Shown here: piece after piece, positions 22,453 to 28,618 of the stretch
Layout of the letters: every line of letters begins with the position of its first letter
How positions within the stretch are numbered: position 1 is the first letter of the stretch
Origin: Prevotella sp.
GTDB lineage: Bacteria > Bacteroidota > Bacteroidia > Bacteroidales > Bacteroidaceae
Assembly (NCBI GenBank): GCA_021636625.1
Contig: JAJWLX010000043.1
Span: forward strand, 1 to 28,618
Direction of reading: 5' to 3'
DNA length: 28,618 nt
Translations under genes and position numbers: made by a program
The notes under the pieces: model-generated
What the model was told of the DNA's origin: nothing
The model's database searches: none
The model's input: the letters and a program-made list of their open reading frames with translations, nothing else

Positions 22453-23244
22453 ATGGCTATAAATTTAGATAAGAAAGAAAAGAAGAATAGTTGCCTAATA
22501 CCATTTTTGGTTGTTTTGGTAATTATTGCCGCTTTAGTTGCAGGTATTGGCTTGTTATGGGGAGTAACTGGTTATATATGGTTCTTGAGAATTTTAGGAG
22601 TCATATTTGCTTTTGTCGCTTTCTGTGGATTAAGTTCCGCAAGTGGAGTTGGGTGTTTGATAACTATAATATGTGGTATATTTGCTGCATTATGCTTTTG
22701 GGGAGGCAATACAATAGAAAAAAACTATGCAGAGTCTATGCCGTCTGTGAGTACTTCATTTTCCGATGGCTCTGATGTTAGTTCGCAAACTCCAACGTAT
22801 GAGAACGAAGTTTCTTCACAAATAGAGGAAGATAGTCCTTACATAGATAATCGTTTGCAAACTGGAGATAGTCCTTATAAAAATATAAGATTATCTGGTA
22901 ATGAATCGACTATTAAGGTTAAGACACCAGCAGGTGATGAGAACGATGTTGTAGTTATCATTAAGCATAATGGTAAAATTGTAAGAAATGCTTACATACA
23001 GGGAGGTGACTCTTATCAATTCTCTGTACCAAACGGAACTTATCAAGTGTTCTTCTATGGAGGAAAAGGATGGAATCCAGACAAGAAAATGGCTGGTGGC
23101 TATACAGGAGGTTTTATTACTAAAGAGTCCTTCTCGAAAGATAATGCCGTTACTTTGGATTACCAAGGTCTTAACTATGAGCTAATACCACAGCGTAATG
23201 GTAACTTTAATACAGAACTGAGTAGTGAAACGGAAATGTTTTAG
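22453..23244 (+). CDS. Hypothetical membrane-anchored protein with beta-rich C-terminus
   Basis: The family is not recognised. The 263-residue protein begins MAINLDKKEKKN, reminiscent of the start of the TerD proteins upstream, then has three hydrophobic helices (about 14-36, 41-60 and 66-85). A polar Ser/Asp/Glu-rich linker (about 90-145) leads to a beta-rich domain (about 146-225) with TIKVKTPAGDENDVVVIIKH, NGTYQVFFYGGKGWNP and GGYTGGFITKE. That domain is probably exposed outside the cytosol or at the membrane surface. It shares promoter C with the secreted protein before it, and lies 12 bp before the next gene. Confidence 0.72.
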   Translation: MAINLDKKEKKNSCLIPFLVVLVIIAALVAGIGLLWGVTGYIWFLRILGVIFAFVAFCGLSSASGVGCLITIICGIFAALCFWGGNTIEKNYAESMPSVSTSFSDGSDVSSQTPTYENEVSSQIEEDSPYIDNRLQTGDSPYKNIRLSGNESTIKVKTPAGDENDVVVIIKHNGKIVRNAYIQGGDSYQFSVPNGTYQVFFYGGKGWNPDKKMAGGYTGGFITKESFSKDNAVTLDYQGLNYELIPQRNGNFNTELSSETEMF

Positions 23245-23256
23245 TGTGATATAAAT

Positions 23257-23964
23257 ATGGATTATGAATTATGTCGTGATTTTCTAAAAAGATTGGGCTA
23301 TGTAATATTAATATGCATTGCCTTTCATTTTAAATTAGATAATTTTGCATTTATGATAGCATTTATTTTAATAGTAATAGCGTTGTTCTGCTTTTCCTAT
23401 TATAAGGCAAAGCAGCAAAAGGCAGATCAAGAAATGGATCGTATTATGAATGCGCCAAGTGGAACTGTGAGCGCAGAAGTTTTACCTTTAAACAATAATA
23501 ATATGGAAGAAAATCAAAATTTAAGTACACGAGACCTTTGTGCCGAAGTCTTACGTAAGTTAAACTGTGATGTTCAGTTTGATGATGAAAATGAGTATAA
23601 TATGTATTTCACATATCAAGGAGAAAATTTTAGCGTGGAAACTTGGGAAGATGGTCTCATGATAACAATTTGGGATACATGGTGGGGAACTGTTGACCTG
23701 GATGACCTCGATGAGGTGAGCCGTGTACGTAAAGCTATAAATACTATCAATGTTAGACAAAACTTGACATTGATGTATTCTATAGACGAGAAGAGTCAAA
23801 AGTTTGCAGTTCATACAAAACGGCAATGCTTGCTTATTCCTCAAATTCCTCAGATAGAAAACTATATGGTTGCAATGCTTACTGGCTTTTTTGATGTTCA
23901 ACGTAGCTTTAAAGAGGAGTATGATAGACTGAGATTAGAAGAAAAGGCAAAAGCTAAAGTTTGA
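23257..23964 (+). CDS. Membrane-anchored YbjN-like/chaperone-fold protein
   Basis: The 235-residue protein has a hydrophobic N-terminal pair of helices (about 12-46), a short linker, and a domain (about 90-210) with the alternating helix-strand pattern of the YbjN/type III secretion chaperone-like fold: LCAEVLRKLNCDVQFDDENE, then MYFTYQGENFSVETW and LMYSIDEKSQKFAVHTKR. This is a fold-level guess. Close members often accompany stress and conflict clusters. It is the last gene of the Ter island and ends 110 bp before the ATPase. Confidence 0.65.
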   Translation: MDYELCRDFLKRLGYVILICIAFHFKLDNFAFMIAFILIVIALFCFSYYKAKQQKADQEMDRIMNAPSGTVSAEVLPLNNNNMEENQNLSTRDLCAEVLRKLNCDVQFDDENEYNMYFTYQGENFSVETWEDGLMITIWDTWWGTVDLDDLDEVSRVRKAINTINVRQNLTLMYSIDEKSQKFAVHTKRQCLLIPQIPQIENYMVAMLTGFFDVQRSFKEEYDRLRLEEKAKAKV

Positions 23965-24012
23965 TTTAAGTGTTCCTTGGCGATTAGAGGAAATTGGGAA
24001 AGAGAGAAATAG

Positions 24013-24039
24013 ACAATACGAAAAAGTGTTGCGTATTGT
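24013..24039. promoter_or_regulatory. Inverted repeat upstream of the P-type ATPase
   Basis: acaatacg (24013-24020) and cgtattgt (24032-24039) form a perfect 8-bp inverted repeat around an 11-base centre, 36 bases before the ATPase start. It may be an operator or leader hairpin. No U-tract follows and no clear TAnnTTTG is seen between 23965 and 24074. Confidence 0.35.
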
Positions 24040-24074
24040 ACATAAACAAAAAATCAATTAAATACAATTATATT

Positions 24075-26924
24075 ATGGAACAAAAACATCATTACACAGG
24101 CTTGACCGATGCCCAAGTGCTCGAAAGCCGTAGTAAACATGGTGCCAATATCTTGACACCACTTGAGAAAGAACCTCTATGGAAACAATTCCTAGAGAAG
24201 TTTGGCGACCCTCTGATTATCATTTTGCTGATAGCCGGAGTGTTGTCTATCGGCATTTCTTGCTATGAGTTTTGGGGATTGCATGAAGGTGCAGAGACAT
24301 TCTTTGAGCCAGTTGGTATTTTTGTGGCTATCTTGCTTGCCACTGGTATCGCCTTTATCTTTGAGTTAAAGGCTGATAAGCAGTTCTCGGTTCTCAACCA
24401 AGTCAATGACGACGAAATGGTAGAGGTAATCCGAAATGGAAACACAACTTCTATCAAGAAGAAAGATGTCGTTGTTGGTGATATTGTCGTGTTAAATACA
24501 GGTGAGGAGATTCCTGCTGATGGTGAACTTTTAGAGGCGATTACCTTGAATGTTGATGAGTCTTCTTTGACTGGTGAGTCTATTTGTCATAAGACGATTC
24601 ATGAACAGGAGTTTGATAAGGATGCAACATTTCCTTCTAACCATGTGATGCGCGGAACAAAGGTGATGGAAGGTCATGGTATCTTCAAAGTTTTGGCAGT
24701 TGGCGACAAAACGGAAAATGGTAAAGTCTTTGAGGCTGCCCAGATAGATGATAGTGTTCGTACTCCATTAAATGAGCAGTTGGATGGATTGGCAGACTTG
24801 ATAACCAAGTTGAGTTATATTTTCGCTGCGCTTATTATCGTTCTCAAACTGATGGTGTTCTTCGGTTGGAGTCCTATTGTTTTGACATTGGCGGTTCCTA
24901 CAGGCATCTTCTTCTGGATGGTTATAAAAAAGTTTGATGACTGGAGTTGGAAAGCTGTTGTTCCATCAATCATTGGCTATTTCGTGATATTGATGGGTAT
25001 GGTAGTCTATTTCCATGATACTTTGATGCCAGGTGAACAAATTGCTAAGTTGATTACATACACGTTGGATACCTTGATGATTGCTGTGACTCTTGTCGTT
25101 GTGGCTGTACCAGAAGGTTTGCCAATGGCTGTTACTCTGAGCTTGGCTTATAGTATGACTCGAATGATGAAGACCAACAACTTAGTTCGTAAAATGCATG
25201 CTTGTGAGACGATGGGTGCTACGACTGTTATCTGTACCGATAAAACTGGTACTTTGACTCAGAATCAGATGCAAGTGCATGATACCAATTTCTATGGTCT
25301 TTCTGCTCAGACGTTGGGTAATGATAAGGGTAGTCTGTTGATAGAAGAAGGTATTGCTGTCAATTCAACTGCTTCTTTGGATTATTCTGATGCTGAGGCT
25401 GTAAAAGTATTGGGTAATCCTACGGAGGGCGCTTTGTTGCTTTGGCTCAAGAAGGCTGGCGTTGATTATCTGAATCTTCGTGAGTCTGCTGAGACTTTGG
25501 ATGAGTTGCCTTTCTCTACAGAGCGTAAGTATATGGCAACAGTCGTTAAGTCTTCTTTGTTTGAAGGTAAGACGATTCTCTATGTCAAGGGTGCACCTGA
25601 AATCGTAAGTGGCTTGTGCAAGAATATCGAGAACAATGTTTCTCAAACTGATATTGAGAATCAGTTGGTTGAATATCAGAACCAAGCTATGCGTACTCTC
25701 GGCTTCGCTTGTCAAATAATTGATGGTAAGGCTGACGTATTCAAGGATGGTAAGGTCGTGGCTGATAATTTAACCTTTATGGGTGTTGTGGCTATCAGTG
25801 ATCCTGTTCGTCAGGACGTTCCTGCAGCCGTTGTAGAATGTATGAATGCAGGAATCAATGTGAAGATTGTTACTGGTGATACTCCTGGTACAGCTAAGGA
25901 AATCGGTCGCCAAATTGGTCTGTGGACAGCAAAGGATGGTGATAAGAATATTATTACTGGTCCAGAGTTTGCTGCTCTTTCTGATGGAGAGTTGGATAAG
26001 AGAGTCTTGGATTTGAAGATAATCTCTCGTGCTCGTCCTATGGATAAGAAACGTTTGGTTGAGGCTTTGCAAAGAAAGAACCAAGTCGTAGCTGTTACTG
26101 GTGACGGAACCAACGATGCCCCTGCTTTGAAGGCTGCTCATGTTGGTTTGTCTATGGGTGATGGTACTTCTGTAGCAAAGGAGGCGTCTGATATTACCAT
26201 TATCGATAACTCATTTAGTAGTATTGGTAAGGCGGTGATGTGGGGACGTTCACTCTATCAGAATATCCAACGTTTCTTGCTCTTCCAGTTGACTGTGAAT
26301 GTGGCTGCTTGCTTTATCGTTCTTTTTGGCGCATTTATGGGCGAGGAAAGTCCGCTTACCGTAACTCAGATGCTTTGGGTAAACTTAATTATGGATACTT
26401 TTGCTGCAATGGCATTGGCATCTTTGCCTCCATCAGAGAGTGTGATGAATGATAAACCTAGAGATAGAAATGCCTTTATCTTAAATAAGGCGATGTATCA
26501 GAACATCTTGGGCGTAGGTGGATTCTTCTTTGTGTTGCTGCTTGTATTACTTTATGTCTTTGAGCATTCGAATATTACGCAGTTAACAGATTTACTCAAC
26601 GTTCAGTTAGGTGCATCTGATGGTCTTACTCCTTACGAGTTGACCTTATTCTTCACCATCTTCGTGATGACTCACTTCTTCTATCTCTTTTGTGCAAGAG
26701 CATTTGAGACAGGTAAGAGTGCGCTTCATTTCAAGGGATGCAAGGGCTTGTTGATTATTGCAATTATCATCCTGGTAGGCCAGATTGCTATGGTAGAGAT
26801 TCCTGGTTTGCAGAATTTCTTCAATGTAACTGGTTTGAAGTTTGAGGATTGGGTAATCATCATCGTTGGTTCTTCACTTGTACTTTGGATTCGTGAAATC
26901 TGGAGTTTGCTAAAGAAAATCTAA
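24075..26924 (+). CDS. Calcium-translocating P-type ATPase (PMCA-type)
   Basis: The frame opens at 23994, but the start at 24075 is chosen because MEQKHHYTGLTDAQVLE gives the family N-terminus; the product is 949 residues. P-type landmarks are TGES (166-169), PEGLP in the fourth helix (346-350), CTDKTGTLT with phosphorylated D389, KGAPE (505-509) and GDGTNDAPAL (676-685). The membrane helices near the termini and VNLIMDTFAAMALA in the sixth helix fit Ca2+-type II pumps. It exports Ca2+ with ATP hydrolysis. It lies directly after the calcium-binding TerD island, and its codon and base use look less AT-rich than the ter genes, so it may be a resident gene. Confidence 0.92.
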   Translation: MEQKHHYTGLTDAQVLESRSKHGANILTPLEKEPLWKQFLEKFGDPLIIILLIAGVLSIGISCYEFWGLHEGAETFFEPVGIFVAILLATGIAFIFELKADKQFSVLNQVNDDEMVEVIRNGNTTSIKKKDVVVGDIVVLNTGEEIPADGELLEAITLNVDESSLTGESICHKTIHEQEFDKDATFPSNHVMRGTKVMEGHGIFKVLAVGDKTENGKVFEAAQIDDSVRTPLNEQLDGLADLITKLSYIFAALIIVLKLMVFFGWSPIVLTLAVPTGIFFWMVIKKFDDWSWKAVVPSIIGYFVILMGMVVYFHDTLMPGEQIAKLITYTLDTLMIAVTLVVVAVPEGLPMAVTLSLAYSMTRMMKTNNLVRKMHACETMGATTVICTDKTGTLTQNQMQVHDTNFYGLSAQTLGNDKGSLLIEEGIAVNSTASLDYSDAEAVKVLGNPTEGALLLWLKKAGVDYLNLRESAETLDELPFSTERKYMATVVKSSLFEGKTILYVKGAPEIVSGLCKNIENNVSQTDIENQLVEYQNQAMRTLGFACQIIDGKADVFKDGKVVADNLTFMGVVAISDPVRQDVPAAVVECMNAGINVKIVTGDTPGTAKEIGRQIGLWTAKDGDKNIITGPEFAALSDGELDKRVLDLKIISRARPMDKKRLVEALQRKNQVVAVTGDGTNDAPALKAAHVGLSMGDGTSVAKEASDITIIDNSFSSIGKAVMWGRSLYQNIQRFLLFQLTVNVAACFIVLFGAFMGEESPLTVTQMLWVNLIMDTFAAMALASLPPSESVMNDKPRDRNAFILNKAMYQNILGVGGFFFVLLLVLLYVFEHSNITQLTDLLNVQLGASDGLTPYELTLFFTIFVMTHFFYLFCARAFETGKSALHFKGCKGLLIIAIIILVGQIAMVEIPGLQNFFNVTGLKFEDWVIIIVGSSLVLWIREIWSLLKKI

Positions 26925-26937
26925 AATAAAATAGAAG

Positions 26938-26980
26938 GAGTTGCGTTATTCTTTTAAAATAGAAGGCGCAACTCTTTTTT
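26938..26980 (+). terminator. Intrinsic terminator after the ATPase
   Basis: A perfect 8-bp stem gagttgcg (26938-26945) / cgcaactc (26967-26974) is followed by six T's (26975-26980). The loop is 21 bases, longer than usual, and A/T-rich. It starts 14 bases after the ATPase stop codon. Confidence 0.8.
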
Positions 26981-27005
26981 ATCAATTTCTAAAATATATA
27001 AAGAT

Positions 27006-27170
27006 ATGGCTAAGTTTAAAATACCAGGAGTTTCATTCTCCTTAAATCGGGCTTTAGGTATCACGCAAGCAAAACAAAAGTTTGCTCGTGAGACAGGTAT
27101 TCCAACCTCAAAGGCTGGATTGGAGAGAAAAATTGGTAAGATGGTTCTGAAGGCATTGTTTGGAAAATAA
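27006..27170 (+). CDS. Small basic protein of 54 residues
   Basis: The family is not recognised. An ATG at 27006 gives MAKFKIPGVSFSLNRALGIT and ends with KIGKMVLKALFGK. It is Lys/Arg-rich, with a probable helix-turn-helix-like spacing in QAKQKFARETGIPTSKAGLE and an amphipathic C-terminal helix, and without a signal peptide. The codon pattern looks coding and a stop follows cleanly. It is 1 base before the pgpA remnant and 81 bases after the ATPase stop, beyond the terminator. It might be a DNA- or RNA-binding or membrane-active peptide, but there is no direct support. Confidence 0.55.
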   Translation: MAKFKIPGVSFSLNRALGITQAKQKFARETGIPTSKAGLERKIGKMVLKALFGK

Positions 27171-27171
27171 T

Positions 27172-27427
27172 ATGAGTAATAACTATAATAAACAGTTAGG
27201 TGAAGCTCCTTGGCTTCATGTAATTATTTCCACAGGATTAGGCATAGGTTTTGTACCTAAAGCACCTAACTAAGCCGCTTGGTTGCAGATGGATAGACCG
27301 GAATATTCATGGTGGCTGGGGCTGTATGCTTGATGATGCTTTGGCTGGATTCTATGCATTTATTGTAACATTAATAATTAGATATTTCCATCTAGTAGAA
27401 TATATTCATGGGACATATAACTTGTAA
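27172..27427 (+). pseudogene. pgpA: Internally deleted remnant of phosphatidylglycerophosphatase A (pgpA)
   Basis: From 27172, 33 residues match the start of PgpA (APWLHVIISTGLGIGFVPKAP), ending at a stop at 27271. In the +1 frame the C-terminal part follows at once: KPLGCRWIDRNIHGGWGCML (from about 27274), then DDALAGFYAFIVTLI, and a stop at 27425. The PgpA catalytic middle is missing, about 80-90 residues, and the two ends are joined out of frame. PgpA makes phosphatidylglycerol from its phosphate; this copy cannot be functional. The end overlaps the start of the hydrolase gene by 20 bases. An intact copy may lie elsewhere. PgpA identity rests on motifs recalled from the family. Confidence 0.7.
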
Positions 27428-28250
27428 AACTGTACCTACAACTGGTATCATTGGAGCAATCGCTGGCGATTGCTTCGGGGCTGCGTATGAATTTCATCCG
27501 GTAAAGCATGGGGACTTCGATATATACAAAGAGCCTCGTTTTACGGATGATACGGTTATGACCTTGGCTGTTACAAAATGGCTGACGATTGATCCTGAAC
27601 ATACTCATGAGAAGCTCGTGGAGTGTATGAAAGAATTGGGACGGAAGTATATGTTTGTTGGCTATGGGAAGAAGTTCTTGCGGTGGATTATTAGTAGAAA
27701 AACGGAACCGTATAACAGCTATGGCAACGGTTCTGCCATGCGAGTAAGTCCATGTGGCTTTTATGCCAAGACATTGGATGAGGCTTTACAGCTTGCTAAA
27801 ATTTCTGCAGAGGTGACTCATAACCATCCTGAAGGGATAAAGGGGGCGCAGGCTATAGCTGCTTGTATCTTCCTGGCTCGTCAAGGAAAAGACAAGAAGC
27901 AAATATGCGATTACGTTGAGGCTCATTTTGAAGGGTACAATCTTCACCGTACTCTTGTAGAAATACGTCCCGATTATGGATTTAGGGTTAGTTGTCAGTC
28001 GAGTGTTCCTGAATCTATCATCTCATATCTCGAAGCAGATAGTTATACTTCTGCTATCCGTAATGCCATCTCTCTTGGCGGTGATGCAGATACTATGGCG
28101 TGTATGGCTGGAGGAATAGCTGTTGCTACAAGAGGGATGGAAATGCCAAAAGAACTGGCTTGTTGTGTATATAATAATGTGCTTGATGATAATCTTCGTC
28201 AGATTCTTAATGAGTTTAATTTGTATCTGAAGGAGCATAAAAGGGAATAA
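27408..28250 (+). CDS. ADP-ribosylglycohydrolase family protein
   Basis: The 280-residue protein has the DraG/ARH signature: GAIAGDCFGAAYEF (about 16-29), TDDTVMT (46-52) and GGDADTMACMAGGIA (224-238), which provide the two metal-binding acidic clusters (D47, D48, D226, D228). It removes ADP-ribose from proteins, nucleic acids or other targets; the substrate cannot be told. It is somewhat shorter than typical members. The ATG at 27408 overlaps the end of the pgpA remnant, so that remnant supplies its leader. A second gene of the family begins 82 bases downstream. Members occur in stress and phage-conflict neighbourhoods. Confidence 0.9.
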   Translation: MGHITCKTVPTTGIIGAIAGDCFGAAYEFHPVKHGDFDIYKEPRFTDDTVMTLAVTKWLTIDPEHTHEKLVECMKELGRKYMFVGYGKKFLRWIISRKTEPYNSYGNGSAMRVSPCGFYAKTLDEALQLAKISAEVTHNHPEGIKGAQAIAACIFLARQGKDKKQICDYVEAHFEGYNLHRTLVEIRPDYGFRVSCQSSVPESIISYLEADSYTSAIRNAISLGGDADTMACMAGGIAVATRGMEMPKELACCVYNNVLDDNLRQILNEFNLYLKEHKRE

Positions 28251-28332
28251 GTGTTGTCGTTAAAAAAGTGGAGCTGTGTAATCGGTGCAGCACTATTGCC
28301 AGATATGGATGAATTTACGATTGGTTGGCTGT

Positions 28333-28618
28333 ATGAATAGAAAAAATATGGAAAATGAAACTATAAAAGAAAGATTCCTCGGTACCATCTTCGGGCAAGC
28401 TGTAGGAGATGCCTTGGGACTGAGCACGGAGTTTATGTCCAAGCAAGAGGTGGATCGTTTCTATCCTAATGGGATTGAGGACTATTCTCAAATCGTGCAG
28501 GATGATCATCGTCGTCGTTGGCAAAGAGGCGACTGGACTGATGATACCGACATGATGCTGTGTATCTTAGATTCCTTTGTGGCTTGTCAAAAGGTAGATA
28601 TTCTTGATATTGCCAGAA
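28333..28618 (+). CDS. Second ADP-ribosylglycohydrolase family protein (cut by window end)
   Basis: The N-terminal 95 residues are in the window. The start may be ATG 28333 or, five codons later, 28348. FGQAVGDALGLSTEFM and WTDDTDMMLCILDSF are the first metal-binding signature of the DraG/ARH family. It differs clearly from the gene before it (TDDTDMML against TDDTVMTL), so it is not a fresh duplicate. The spacer 28251-28332 shows no clear promoter or terminator. Confidence 0.88.
   Translation, partial: MNRKNMENETIKERFLGTIFGQAVGDALGLSTEFMSKQEVDRFYPNGIEDYSQIVQDDHRRRWQRGDWTDDTDMMLCILDSFVACQKVDILDIAR

Noticed and set aside
1..28618. CRISPR array
   Set aside because: The repeats seen are two to five copies at uneven spacing with no spacer-repeat pattern, and no cas gene is present.

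Overview
The window looks like a chromosomal segment of a Bacteroidales bacterium, most likely Prevotella or a close relative. The integrase, primase and helicase are of the kind found on Bacteroidales integrated elements. Several intergenic regions carry the Bacteroidetes -7 promoter element TAnnTTTG. Start codons mostly lack a clear Shine-Dalgarno sequence, and long same-strand gene runs have very short gaps.

Positions 1-6400 hold one end of an integrated mobile element, with all genes on the minus strand. In transcription order they are a tyrosine recombinase with four tandem arm-type DNA-binding domains instead of one, a Cys-rich element protein that appears frameshifted at a run of seven A's, a helix-turn-helix (excisionase-like) protein, a RepA/RecA-like ATPase, and a Toprim primase. 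The region upstream of the integrase (6000-6300) is full of short repeats that could be arm-type sites. The other end of the element lies outside the window.

Positions 6421-23964 hold a large Ter-type stress-response island, all on the plus strand. A TerB-like protein comes first. A dense run of 13 genes follows (7948-20093): four TerD-family calcium-binding paralogues, two short TerY-like vWA proteins, an AIM24-family protein, a Pif1-like helicase, a third TerY with a C-terminal zinc ribbon, a PP2C phosphatase, a Ser/Thr kinase with a zinc ribbon, a DUF805 membrane protein, and a GYF-PrsW intramembrane protease. TerY3, PP2C and kinase form the TerY-P triad known from Ter systems. Two further transcription units follow: a hypothetical protein plus a DUF4407 coiled-coil membrane protein (20231-21856), then a secreted Tyr/Asn-rich protein plus two membrane-anchored proteins (22013-23964). 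The three units share a promoter layout: a GYAACGTT box exactly 40 bp upstream of a TAnnTTTG element, with a TTGCAA box 37-39 bp further upstream. This suggests one activator controls a three-operon regulon.

Positions 24075-28618 hold a PMCA-type calcium P-type ATPase with a strong intrinsic terminator, a 54-residue small ORF, an internally deleted remnant of pgpA, and two ADP-ribosylglycohydrolase genes, the second cut by the window end. The ATPase and hydrolases may be functionally linked to the calcium and stress theme of the Ter island, or may simply be neighbours.

A working model, by inference: calcium-loaded TerD proteins and vWA adaptors form assemblies near the membrane. The kinase and phosphatase switch these by phosphorylation. 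PrsW, DUF805 and DUF4407 proteins sense or act at the membrane, and the Pif1 helicase links the system to nucleic acid. The combination is compatible with envelope or DNA stress response or phage defence, but the sequence alone does not prove any of these.
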